DNA of 64,000 bases from Cryptomeria japonica (Eukaryota > Streptophyta > Pinopsida > Cupressales > Cupressaceae): NCBI RefSeq assembly GCF_030272615.1, contig NC_081406.1:469446400-469510399 (forward strand), written 5' to 3'. The stretch's first letter is position 1. Every line of letters starts with the position of its first letter. A model generated the notes under the pieces. It did no database searches. It worked only from the letters and a program-made list of their open reading frames with translations, and was not told where the DNA came from. The position numbers and the translations under genes are program-made. Positions 11,605 to 23,079 of this stretch are shown piece after piece.

Positions 11605-12560
11605 TTGGTTAATTTAGGCAAGTGTTGTACCCCAAAGGAAATATTTTTGTTCATTAAATTGTTACATAAATTCCTAGATGTCTTTGCATGGTCTTATGAG
11701 GATTTGAAAGATTTTAGAAGTGACCAGTTTCAACATCATATTCCTCTCAAACGTGGGGTGGCTCCTTTTAGGCAAAAGTTGAGAAACTATAATCCCAAGG
11801 TTACATATGTGATTTTCAAAGAAATAGATAAGATGCTTCAGGCAAGGATTATCTATCCCATTTATCATTCAGCCTAGGTGGCAAACATCGTTTCGGTTCA
11901 CAAGAAAAATGGAGAGATAAGAATCTATGTGGATTTTTGGAAGTTGAACCAGGCTAGCTCAAAAGATAATTACCTGTCACCAGCAATGGATCATATTCTT
12001 CAAACTGATGCTAGATCAGAAATGATGTCAATGCTCGATGGTTTTTCTGGCTACAACCAAATAAGCATGGCAAAAATAGACCAGCACAGAACAACCTTCA
12101 ACACACCTTGGGAAACTTTTGCATATAACCTCATGCCATTCAGTCTAATAAATGTTGGAGAAACTTTCCAAAGGGAAATGAACCTCTCATTTGGTTACCA
12201 CATTGGTAAGACTATAGTTATCTATTTAGATGATTTGACAGTATTTACTAAAAGGAGGAGAAACCACCTGAGAGATTTGGAGACTGTGCTGCAAAGGTGT
12301 AGAGATCATGGTATCTCTCTAAATCCAAACAAATCAGCTTTCTATGTTATATAGGGGAAGCTATTACAGTATATAGTCTCACAAGATGGAATTAAAGTTT
12401 ATCCTAATCGGGTAAAACCTATTCAATAGTTGATTTTGTCATCAAATAGAAGTGGTGTCAAATCATTCTTTGGACACATGATTTTTCTCGAGAGATTTGT
12501 GCCAGATTTTGTCAAAGTCACCAAACACATAATATGTATGAGAGTGAAAAGCAGATTTTC
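11605..12560 (+). pseudogene. Gypsy reverse transcriptase
   Basis: RT palm and fingers. Visible motifs in order: FAWSYEDLKD, HHIPLKRG, ARIIYPI, VSVHKKNGEIRIYVDFWKLN, MLDGFSGYNQI, the Tat/Athila-like wording of the first catalytic Asp region, LMPF with a degraded G-L-K-N-A (position 12140-12170), and IYLDDLTVF with the catalytic YLDD box at about 12222. The downstream RT connection (LNPNKSAFYVI, SFFGHM, LERFVPDF) continues to about 12540 through stops at 11875 and 12352. The frame is one off that of Gag to RNase H. It would copy element RNA into cDNA in virus-like particles. Confidence 0.87.
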
Positions 12561-12599
12561 AAATGCAAGGAAGAAGCAAAGAAATCCTTTGAGGAGTTA

Positions 12600-12957
12600 A
12601 AGGAGGCAATTTCTCAGGCTCCCTCTAATTAATCATGATTACAAAAAGGATTTCATCGTGTATTTATATGCCTCAAAAAACACAATGTCCGGCATTATTT
12701 TACAAAAGAATGAGTTGAATGAAGAAGTCCCTATTGCGTTAATGAGCATCCTACTCAAGAAGCATGAATTGAATTATTCATTAATTGAAAAGCAGATCTT
12801 TGCAGTCGTTAAAGCTATCAAGCACTTCAGGTATTATATTCTGCATTCTCATTCAATTATTTTTGTGCCAAATCCCATGGTGAAAAGTATCTTGACCCAA
12901 CAGAAGGTGGGGATAAACAATAGAGAAGACTGGGTTTCAAAGGCTTAAGAATTTGAC
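12600..12957 (+). pseudogene. Gypsy RT-attached RNase H
   Basis: It follows RT in the normal place. Motifs: DFIVYLYASKNTMSG, where the first acidic residue expected in the D-A-S motif has become Y, then ALMS, ELNYSLIEKQIFAVVKAIKHFRYYIL with the E-K helix, and a degraded D-N/P-S strand (VPNPMVKSIL). Stop at 12946. It is smaller than and distinct from the RNase H at 10640, so the element had two RNase H domains. Confidence 0.8.
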
Positions 12958-15888
12958 TTGGATATTAAGCCAACTAAATTAGTCTTGGGGCAAGGATTAT
13001 GTCATTTGATAGCTAAAAATAAGGATGAAAAAGAAGAACTGCCACTAACCCTATTTGTCAGCTTGCAAAATGAATGGTTCACTGATGTGGCCTATTACCT
13101 GACTTATAAAGAATGCACAGAGCATTTAAGTCCTAAAGAAAAGAGAAATCTTAGACTGAAGGTAGCTAAATATGTGATCATTGATGACATTTTGTATAAG
13201 AAAGGCTTGGATGGAGCATTCTTGAGGTGTGTTGACAAGGAACAGCAGGAAAAGCTTCTAAAAGTTATAGTGAAGCATGTGGAGGACATTATTCATCAAC
13301 AGTAACAGCTTTCAAAATCCTCAAGAGTTGTTACTACTAGCCAGACATGTTTAAAGATGCATATGGATGGGTCGCAAGCTGCGAAAAAATGTAAGTTATT
13401 CTCAGGGAAGCCCAATTAGTTGTGTTACCGTTAAGGTCGGTGGTCATAGATAAACCCTTTAAGCAATGGGGTTTAGATTTTATTGGCCCATTGAACCCCC
13501 TATCAAATGTCGGTCACACTCATATTCTCACAACTACATATTATTTTATGAAGTGGGTGGAAGCAGTTCCCGTTAACAAGACTACTTCATAAATTGTTTG
13601 AAACTTCCTTAAAGAGAACATCCCGACTAGGTTTGGTGTACTCCAAAAAATTGTAACCAATAATGCCACATTTTTTTCCTCTAAAGAACTGAGCATGCTC
13701 TTTTATGATCATGGCATTCTCTTGTCCCATTGTTCAGATTACTATTCGCAGGGAAATGGTGATGCAGAACCAGGCAACAAACTAGGTGAAAACCTTCTCT
13801 CACCCACAACTACTATGTCCAAAACAAGTTCTTTTATTTTTCAGGGTGTGAACACCATACCTACCAAATACTCAACTCACACAACGATTTGTGTGACCGG
13901 ATCCATACCGGTTTAGTCTCTTCTGGTACCGGTATGATGAAAACACTCTACCCTTGTGTGAACCAGTTTAGTACATTTCGGTACCGATGGGATGGAAACC
14001 TATTGTTTTTTATCTATTGGTGGTCCAACCAACACAAAACACCCATAATATTTGGCTATCAGATGTGTTAGGGAATACTTGTCTCACAACTGTCCTATTG
14101 TCTAGTAGCCCTACCAATTGAGTTTTCCAAACACAACTTAACAAAATTCCAATGGAAAAGACAAAATAAAGGTATATTCAGATACCCTTTATCTAGTTAT
14201 GCAATTCCCCAAAGGCTTAGACTCTAACCACAAGTTTAAAGGTTTGTACCCTTACTGCCTTCTCAGACCTAATTAAGCGAATTAGGCCTAATTTACAAAG
14301 CAAGTACCCCTTGTATTAGTCCCTCAACTAAAAACACACTTATGCAAGGTGGGGTAACATTCCAAACCACCAAATCCAAGGTTTCAAGACTTTATCCTAT
14401 CTTCTTTATCTTCTGCATGTAATTTCCACTTCTACAGTTTAGGCAGTCACATAGAGATGCACGTCTAGGGTCAATTCAATCTCTTCGGGCTTGGAGCCTC
14501 CCTGCAAACCAACACCAAAATATTATTATCTTATGATACAATTTCCCTTCTAACATTTTCCCATAGGTTTTTTGGTCTTCTGGTGAAAATGTCAGATTAA
14601 GGGCATCTTTACAGTGAAACCCTAGGTGTCGACAGGGTTTGTGATCAGTCTGGTTAGATTTGGATGGATCCCTATAGCCCGATTGTTACAAAACCTCAAA
14701 ATTGATTCAAATGAAAGGTAAGAGACTTCCCTAACTTTTCCAATTGGTTTTAGACATCCACTAATCCGTACTAATCATAAATGAACAACAAAAACACAGA
14801 ATTTTAGAAAACCCCAAGTATATTGTATTTCTCCAAACTCCAAAACATCATCAAATTTCATAAACTTCAACAAATACACCAAAAACAACCTATAATCAAT
14901 CCAAGTGGTCATAATATATCCTCCCTAATGGTTTCCAACCACTTTTCAAACTTTGGAACCATTGGAGGATTAGTTGTCCCTTTTTAACAACATTTTGCAA
15001 TGACAACAAAAGTTGTCAACTTGCACTTTTCAAATTTGGCAACTCTAAGGTTTATTTGACCTATTCCAAGGATTGGTTTAATGTTTCTAAGACCAATATT
15101 TATTTTACTGACTCATGCCTAGACTCCTTCTGTCCCACATGGTCATTTATCCATGTTGGCTTATAAAATGCAACCATGACAAATCCTTACATCAATTGGG
15201 TCTTATTGACTCACAAAACTATCAACCTATTACAGATAATCATTTTTACCTTATGGGTTATATTAGGCTCTTTTAGAATTCATTTGTGTCTTCATTTATG
15301 TCTTTGGGTGCTCTTGCACCAAATGGTCAAGTTGAATCTAGCAATAAAAATTTGATAATGCGGAAATTAGTGGCTGAGAATACGAAAGATTGGCACAAAA
15401 GGATATATGAGGCATTATGGGAAGATATAACCTTTCCTAAAAGGGCCATAGGTATGACACCATTTGAACTGGTATACGGGGTTGAAGCAGAGTTGTCTTT
15501 ACCTCTGGAATTGTTAGCAACTAGATTGCAGAAGGTGATTGAAGATGAATTCTTTCAAAGTGCTCTGGAGAAGCGAATTATGTATCTTTCAAAAATTAAG
15601 GAAGAGAGGCAGGATTTAGTTGACCATATCACTACACATCAAGCCAGGGTAAAGAATTTTTTTGATCTCAGAGCTAGACAGAGAAGGTTCATGTTAGGAG
15701 ATCAGGTCCTACTCTGGGACAGATGTTGAGAACCAAAGGGATCTCATGGGAAGTTTTCTTCTCTTTGGAAGGGAGTGTTCATAATTAATCAGGTATTGGG
15801 CCCTAACTCTTTTAAATTTGAATATCCTGATGGAACTATACTACCCCTATCCTATAATGGGCAGGATTTAAAGCTTTATCAGTTGTAA
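12958..15888 (+). pseudogene. Gypsy integrase, interrupted by a solo LTR
   Basis: The N-terminal part (12958-13305) includes spacer and zinc-binding-like sequence (ILYKKGLDGAFLRCV, H at VKHVEDII). The core follows from about 13455 (DFIGPLNPLSN, FMKWVEAVP). The second catalytic Asp before A-T-F-F reads Asn. The core stops in YYSQGNG at 13758, where a 1.56-kb LTR is inserted, and resumes at 15322 (NGQVESSNK with the catalytic Glu; ITFPKRAIGMTPFELVYG). The C-terminal domain (RRFMLGDQVLLW; GKFSSLWKG) continues past a TGA at 15727 to a stop at 15886. No chromodomain is seen. The protein would insert cDNA into the genome; this copy is dead. Confidence 0.85.
13760..15321 (+). mobile_element. Solo LTR in gypsy integrase (family also at 63040)
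   Basis: Terminal TGATGCAG and GCACCA are flanked by an exact aatgg duplication (13755-13759 and 15322-15326), and the interrupted integrase reads straight across once it is removed. It is 1,562 bp, has no coding potential of its own, and short ORFs in it are chance. Internal stretches resemble 63040-64000 (same TGATGCAGA start and a shared segment around aattaggcct), so both probably belong to one LTR family. The orientation of the parent element cannot be decided from an LTR alone. Confidence 0.85.
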
Positions 15889-16297
15889 GCAGGCATCCTC
15901 CTGTTTTGTATTTATAATTTTGGTTTGTCATCTATTTGGTAGTGGTTTGTTGTACTTTAGGTTTTGTTTTTCTTGTTGATCTACGAAACCAAAGATGCTA
16001 GGTTCATTCCTTAGTCCCTCACTATCTTGGTCCCCAATCAGAGCCAATTGTTACTCTCATATTTCGCATTTGTTTCTCCTATGTAAATTTTATTCTCTTG
16101 CGGACTTTTTATTGTTTTGAAAGTTTCTCATGGTTGTATTATAAATCGTCTTTGTCTTTCAGCCCTATTTTATTAGTCATGTAATTGAAAGTCAAACCTT
16201 TTCTTCATTGAACCAATATGTTAAATTCAGAGGTTCATAGGTATATTGATTCAATGAAGTCATTAGTCGGTCAAATTTGTTTGGGGTCCCAATGTCT

Positions 16298-17219
16298 ATT
16301 GGGTGAATATTTTGTCACTAGCATACCAATGACAAAATATATAATTCACACACAGCTATGTTGAGAAATTCATCTCTCCTCTCGGCAAGGGAAGGTTCCC
16401 TTTGAAATTTCTTCTCTAATTACAAGAAACTTAAATTTGTGGGTAAGTTTTGAGCATATAACTCTCTTTTTTCAGAGTTTATGTATTCTCCCTCCACTTT
16501 GTTACAATTATCTATCACTTTTGATACTTAAAGAAATGAACAAACTAATAGAATAAATTACACCAAAACTTAGAATCAAGAAGCACAAAGTCTTTCTTGA
16601 ACGTAATTCTAACTAAGCTAATGATTACAAATGATAAGGAATTTAACTTTCAGTTCAAAGTCTTCAAGTATAATCTCCCAATCCCTTAAAATTACAAGTA
16701 ATAGTAGAAATACAAAGCTTACCACTAATCACTTAACATCAAAAAATTTGCCAAATATGCAAATAGCACAAAGTCTACTTGTCACAATTGGAAAGCTTTA
16801 TTCCTCATATTAAACAATATCACCAATATCAAGAAATTTAAAGAAAATATATAAGCAATGAACATAGGAACATTAACTCATATAAACAATCTTTGACACA
16901 ACACAAAGTTTGAGATCAAATGGACTTGTTTTCTTTATTTGCTTGATTTTAATCTTCACAACAAAAAGCTTAGTCTTAGTTGAGGCAAAAATTTGACAGA
17001 GTCTTGCTTAGCATTATTAAAACATAAATATTTACAAAAGAGGGTCCCCTTTATATAGAAAAAGAGTGGAGAAAAATGTGGGCACAACTGACTAATTCAA
17101 CTGTGTAGACCTACTTGACTACAATTTATGCATAAAGAAAATGTTCAGTTGTAAGAAAATTTGCAGTAACTAAGAATGCAACTACATGAAAAGAAAGTGT
17201 AAAAATGGGCACACTTTAT
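16298..17219. other. Non-coding region downstream of the minus-strand gene
   Basis: It is AT-rich with no supported ORF. It would be the 3' UTR and possible LTR of the minus-strand element. An 11-bp perfect inverted repeat (ATATTTTGTCA / TGACAAAATAT, 12-nt loop) lies 9 bp from the left end of the block. A polypyrimidine patch at 17221-17233 (polypurine on the minus strand) could be a plus-strand primer site, but this is weak. Confidence 0.4.
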
Positions 17220-19361
17220 TCACCTTTCTCCTCCTCGTTGGACTTTTTGGAATTCCTCAAACTTGACAAAAACTGCTTCCATCTCGGCTTTGTCCGACAT
17301 TGTCGTAGAATTGGTGATGATGCAAACATGGGAAACCACATCTTCAGCCTTCATATATTTCTTTTTTCCATCTTTCAATATTGATGCAAGAACTTCAAAA
17401 CTGACTTGTATTTCTAGCAACTTATCAAATGCATTCAATGTGAAATCTTGTTCTGCATGGTGATCTATTAGGGAAAGAAATTATTTTATGATGGCGTCAC
17501 TTGTCACAAGATTTTGATTATCATCATATAAATAACAAGGAATTTCAGCTACCCTTGCTGAAATAAGATCAATCTCATCATCACCTTCCTTCTTCTCCTG
17601 ATCCAGATCCATAATCATTGACCTTATTGTTTCTTTCTTATGAGACAACAATGATAGAATCTGGATGTATTTCTCTCTTGTTGGAATTACTTTATTTTTC
17701 ACAAGGATGTCAATTCTGAAATCCTCCATTTGACCCTAAAGAGTTAGGCTCTTTTCAATAGCTTCTACTTCTTGAGATAAGGAAGTTTTGACACCTTTCA
17801 TTTGACTTTGAATAACTTCAAAGTCAGTCAACAACTTAATCATTGAATCTAGAAGATGGGAACCTTTGATTGCAAACAAGCAATCCACTCATCCACCACT
17901 TTGCCCTTCACGCCCACCTATTCCACCTTCGTGAGAGCCTCAGTATCCATTGAAGAAACAACTGGCTCAACTTCCTAGGAAGATTGTGTGACCTTGAGAA
18001 GCACACTAGTCAAGTGCTCACATTTCTTCTTTAATTCATTATTTTCATCTCTTTCTTTATCAAATTTTTGCATAAGAGAAGTGAAAGCACTTTGAGAGTC
18101 TAACTTGACACTCTCATGTGTCTCAACTCCAAATTCTACAGTCTGCATAGTATAATCTCCAAGTTAAATATTATAGGTATTCTTGTCTAAATATGGCACC
18201 ATAACCTTAGCATATTTCCTTTTGGCAGTAGGATCTACCAGCACCCGAGAAATGGTCTTTGGCTTTTTAGTACTTTTGGATTTGGGAGGAACCAATTGTT
18301 CAAAATCAAATTCATCTAGTGAAATTACCTGTTTCTTTCTTTTGGGTGCTACTATATTTTGTGTTACTGGATGGAGTTGTGGCCTCCTTCTAAATATCAA
18401 CTGGTATTTGAGGAACATTCTGACTTGAAGTTGCAGTGGTTGTAGATGGAATTGTTGTATCAAGCTTGCGGTGACCAATGGTGTTTCTTTTGATGGAGCA
18501 GTGTTAGTTGTTATTGATGCCTCCTTAGAAACAACTATGGATGGAAATGTGGATGGTGCACCAGTGGAAACAATGGTAGTCACATTGAGAACTTTAGCTA
18601 TGATTGTTGTGGAAGGTAAGGCCACCATCTATTGCTCTGCAAATGCTTTCTCCATAGATTCAGTAAAATCCAAAATTGAAGACTCAATAATGGATGAGGG
18701 AACATCAAAACTAGAGAGACTAGACAATGTAATATACTATTGATCACCCTCCCGTTGTGGTATTTCCATATTCAACCCTTCATTAGTATGTTCCTCTTCT
18801 TCTTGATCTGAATCAGATTCAACAAAATGAATAATAACCTATGTAGGAGTTGATACATGTGAAGTGGTGGGAGTATCACTCTCACCTTGATGAGCTGGTT
18901 CTTGAACCTGCATTTCCTCTTCATGAGTAATTTCTCCTTCTTCTTGTTATTTTTCTTTCTCAGTCTCTTCAATACCTTGTTTCTCAAGCTCCTTTGTTTG
19001 TGTCACTTGTACTGTTGAAGAAGATTCACCTTTCTTGGACCCTTTGATAGTGAATTTGATTTTAGGTCTTTTTCCCTTGGATTGTGTGGAAGGGATCGAT
19101 GGAGGTGCTTGCACATTTGCTTTTCTTTTGGTCCTCAATTCAACTGTAGCTATTTTACCAACTAGACCATCACTATTATCATCATCACCAGAACTGCCAA
19201 GAAGTTGCTTCATTCTGATCTTCTTCTTCAATAACCATGCATTAGTATTGGCCAAAATAGGGGCAATTCTTTGAGTAATGGACTTACTTTCCCTTTTTGA
19301 CCATTGAATAGATGGAAATGGGGAATCAATAATATTTCGTTCAAAATAAAATAGATCCACT
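17220..19361 (-). pseudogene. Minus-strand retroelement-associated ORF, 5'-truncated (unknown function)
   Basis: Reading leftwards from 19360, one frame continues through point stops to about 17880 and then shifts to the frame used at 17729-17220. Visible layout: a short hydrophobic/basic N-part (NAWLLKKKIRMKQLL); a long S/T/K/E-rich low-complexity region with basic patches (KGKRPKIKFTIKGSKKG, APKRKKQ, PPKSKSTKKPK); and a C-terminal region rich in E/K/L heptads (KFDKERDENNELKKKCEHL, then VEAIEKSL) that looks like coiled coil. The N-terminal end is lost where the copia LTR begins at 19362. There are no pol motifs. The plan resembles the LTR-embedded ORF at 2005 and the second ORF at 56192, though I see no clear residue-level homology. 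Confidence 0.55.
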
Positions 19362-20896
19362 TGTTAGCATTTGGCATTATAACAGACAATAGAAGATTGT
19401 TGGCATTTCAATAAGGATATTGAGAAGGTTGTTGATGATTATGGATATAACTGATTAAGGATGTTTACTGTCTTAATATTATTATTTTGTCATTGATGTC
19501 AAGAAATTGATTTTCTAATTCAGTATGATGTTGCCATATCTTGAGAAGTATGATTTGAAGAATATAAAGATGTTGGTAAAAGACACGGGAAAGATTATGA
19601 TGAATAAGGGGATGAATAAGGTATTCAAAGGGAAACTATTACTGAGACAGACAATGAAGAGATCATGATGTTTAGATTGTTTTGACATCATACATATGTT
19701 GTAAATTGTAAGGTTAATACTATACTATGTTATCGAGCAAAGAACCTAGTCGGTAAACCCTAAGGTTATCGCTATCGGTTAATGAAGGCGAAATGTCTAC
19801 CGAGTGAAGTTTAGTAGTTATCGAGTTGTAACCGAGTTGTTACCGAGTTGTAACCAAGCTATAATAGAATGCATTAAATATTTACATGCGTTATTCAATG
19901 AAGGAAGTTGATGAGCTGGAACTAATTAAATGATTGGTATGCCATAAATAAAGTTTGTTAAGAATCTATGGCAATGGAAGATCGGCAAGAAGATCTATAG
20001 TTCAGATTGAACCGCAATACCCTAGCACAAGTTCCAAGAAATATATGCAAGTTCCAAGGCGAGGTAAAACATTTTCAGATCGAAAGATGCATTGAACCTG
20101 GTCAAGCATGAAGATCTGATGGCTATGATTGATCATGGGAAATGTGATCAAGGAGATTAAGTGGTTAGCTAATTGTTTATAAATAGGAAACTATTGATAA
20201 ACAATGCATGCGGGCAAGTGTATGCACAGGGATGCTACATAGTGATTACCGAGCACAGAAGCTTGAAGACCTGTTTGAATAACAGAGTATAGAAGCCCAG
20301 CAGATGGACAAGATTAGTTCTATGTCTAGATTGTATTGAGTAAATAAGAATCTGCTTTAGTATTTTAGATGTGAAGTTGCAGATAGATTTTTATTACTGT
20401 TATTTTGTGAAAGTGATAGAAAATATCTTACCCGAGTGGACTTAACAATCTTATTTGTAAAACCCTCTAGCAAGGTGACATTCTGATTGCGTGTTTGAAA
20501 TCCTTTAACAAGGTCACTTCTAACAAGGTGAAGATCCTAACAGATCTGAGGGAAATCCCTTAACCGGGTCACATCTAGCAATGTGTTTGTAATCTTTAAC
20601 AGGATTTGCTTTTAACCAAGCATACTCTAGAAGAGTATATTTCTTAGTGGGTCCGAAATCCCATAGTGGTTTTTCCCTATTTGGGTTTCCACGTTAAATT
20701 TGGTGTTATGAGGTTTATGATGTTTATATGCTTTTGAGTTTGTATGTTTAGCAGTTTTGGTTATATTACTGAAGTATATGTTATCGAGGTTGAATCTGAT
20801 GTTTTTATGGAAGATTAAGCTTGTATGATTCACCCCCCCCCCCTCTCATCTTGTTGGCTATTGGATTTGTACTTATATTAAGTATCAGAACTATCA
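19362..20896 (+). repeat. 5' LTR of the truncated copia
   Basis: It starts TGTTAGCATTTGGC and ends ACTATCA directly before the primer site. It is 1,535 bp and aligns with the solo LTR 3323-4785. It contains several ACCGAG hexamers (for example near 19799 and 20249), the copia LTR motif near 20660-20700, and a C-rich tract at 20831-20846 followed by ctctc. The C-rich tract is shared by other LTRs in the window. Confidence 0.88.
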
Positions 20897-20897
20897 A

Positions 20898-20910
20898 TTG
20901 GTATCAGACC
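20898..20910 (+). other. Copia primer binding site (initiator Met tRNA type)
   Basis: TTGGTATCAGACC begins 2 bp after the LTR. It is one base from the standard plant copia site TGGTATCAGAGC, complementary to the 3' end of initiator methionine tRNA. It marks the end of the LTR. Confidence 0.85.
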
Positions 20911-20960
20911 TTTGGACTCCAGAAGAAAAGTTTAAAGGCACTTGAGTTAAAGATCCAAAG

Positions 20961-21879
20961 ATGTATAAGAGGGATGCACCGAAACTAAACAAGTCAAGTT
21001 TCTCTACATGGCAGAAAAGGATGAAGCTGCATCTATCAGGAGTTGGAAAATATACTGTATATTATCCAGAGAATGATTTCATCACACCGAGCACCTATCC
21101 ATTGACAATGGAAGAGATAAAGGCAAAGCAAGAACATATCCAAGCAATGATTGAAATAACATTTGCATTGACCGACTCAGAGTTTAATGACCTAGAAGGC
21201 TGCAATGATGCAAAGGCAATGTCGGCTAAGCTCATATCAGTGTATGGAGGAGATGAACATGTTCAAAGAGAAAAAGTAGATAGTCTAAGAGGACAACTTG
21301 AATCTATGAGGATGAGTGAAGGTGAGAACATAACTTAGTATAGTACAAGACTAAAGGAGATTGTCAATCAAATCAAAGGAGCAGGTGGAACTATTGAAGA
21401 AAAGGATATAACAAGTAAGTTGTTAAGAACCCTTCTACCAGCTTATGCAATCCGAGTCTCTGTAATCAATGAATTGAGGTCCGTACTGAGTATGCCAGTT
21501 TCTTTAGATGCTACTATTGGTAAGCTACATGCATTTGAGTTAAGTAACTTTGATAACAGTGGATCTTCGGTAAATAAAGTTGAATCTGCATTTAGCTCTT
21601 TTCATCTTGATGAATCTAATGATTACAGTGAAAGAAAGTATAAGTACTCTGAAGGAGATCACATTGGAGAAAGTGAAAGATTTCGTAAGAACATGGAAGA
21701 AGTACACAAACTATATGAGGAAATTCAGAAAGCAAGAAGAGTTTCAAGCACTATTAGCCAAAAGGTTACCGAGAGGCAAAGGTAAGTATAAAGGAAAACT
21801 ACCTTTGAAATGTTTCAATTGTGATAAGATAGGACATATGGCTTCTAACTGTCCTGACAAAGAGAGATTACCAAGATGA
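20961..21879 (+). pseudogene. Copia Gag with zinc knuckle
   Basis: The start at 20961 (MYKRDAPKLNKSSFSTWQKRMKLHL) carries the copia Gag opening, where a W-lysine-rich helix packs the capsid. Then L-E-G-C-N-D-A-K, K-V-D-S-L-R-G-Q and LPAYAIRVS follow. An in-frame TAG at 21336 interrupts it, then the frame reopens; a shift near 21720 moves to the frame ending at 21879. That segment has a complete CCHC knuckle, CFNCDKIGHMASNC. The architecture matches plant copia Gag. It would bind element RNA and form the particle. Confidence 0.87.
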
Positions 21880-22009
21880 CAGACAGAAAGATAATCATTA
21901 CAGAGGACACCAAGACTTCAGAAGAAGAGATAGAAAGATATGCTTAATAGTTGATGAGGAATCCAATGATAATAAATCAGATGAAACTGATACAGAGGAA
22001 GTAGTTTAT

Positions 22010-23060
22010 GTGGCTATCAAAGATGGATTAGATGAAGAAAGGTATGAAGAAAAAGCCCTAATATCTCACATACATACTAATGATTCTTGGATCATAGATA
22101 GTGGATGCTCACATCATATGACAGGAGATAAACACAAGTTTGTTATATTAGAAGATTATGATGGAGGCTATGTAAGATTTGGTAATGATGCACCATGTCC
22201 GGTGAAAGGTAAAGGATCTATAACACTTCTTGACAATGCAAGATGCAATGATGTTTATTGGGTTGAAGGTTTGAAATACAATTTGTAGAGTGTAGCACAG
22301 CTAAACAACACAGGTTACCAAATAGAATTTCATAAAGGAATTGTCAAAGTTCATGACAAGAATGGAAAGTTAGCTACTACCAGGACACAAACAAAAGGTA
22401 ACACATTTCACCTTGACTCAACTCGGAACAAGTGTTTGTATGCAAAAATAGATGATACCTGGTTATGGCATAAAAGGTTTTGTCATGTAAATTTTGATAA
22501 TCTAATCAAAATAAGTAAGAAGCACCGAGTAAGAGTTCTACCGAGTCTTGAAAAACCTGAGAATGCTATGTGTCGAAGATGCCAGATAGGTAAGATGACA
22601 AGATCAAGCTTTACAAGTAAGTCTTACACTTCTAAGGGAATTTTAGATCTTGTGCACACTGATCTTTGTGGTCCTATGAAAGTTCAAAGTTATTATGGTG
22701 ATAAATATTTTATATTATTTGTGGATGACTATTCAAGGATGATGTCGGTAGTGTTTTTAAAAGATAAATCAGAAGCTTTTCAAATGTTTAAATGGTACAA
22801 GGAAAGAGTTGAAAATGAAATAGGAAGACAACTAAAATGTCTTAGATCAAATAGAGGAGGAGAGTTCACATCTGATGAATTCAACTTATTCTGTAATGAT
22901 CATGGTATTAAAAGACAAGTCTCTGCACCGAGAACTCCACAGTAGAATGGAATAGTTGAGAGAAGAAATAGATCTATTGTGGATTGTGCTAGAACACTGA
23001 TGATTGAAAAGAAAGTGCCACAAACATTTTCTGGAGAGAAGCAATAAGCACAACAGTTTA
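22010..23060 (+). pseudogene. Copia protease and integrase
   Basis: Protease: WIIDSGCSHHMTGD has the D-S-G catalytic triplet. The GAG-pre-integrase domain follows (LWHKRFCHVNFDNL) with the C-x2-C zinc-binding part (CRRCQIGK). The integrase core shows the D,D,E residues in HTDLCGPM, a second acidic position changed to N (LRSNRGGEF), and NGIVERRN after a TAG at 22942. The integrase core is otherwise well preserved. Frames break at 22286 and near 23045. It would process the polyprotein and insert cDNA. Confidence 0.87.
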
Positions 23061-23079
23061 CACCTTGAACCGAGTATAA

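Noticed and set aside
16307-16340. Perfect hairpin as a bacterial-type terminator
   Set aside because: The DNA is eukaryotic, and the hairpin is AT-rich and lies at the end of a mobile block.
18183-18743. Plus-strand ORFs opposite the minus-strand gene (18183, 18471, 19035)
   Set aside because: The minus-strand frame continues across neighbouring segments with consistent composition; the plus-strand ones are isolated and lack continuity.
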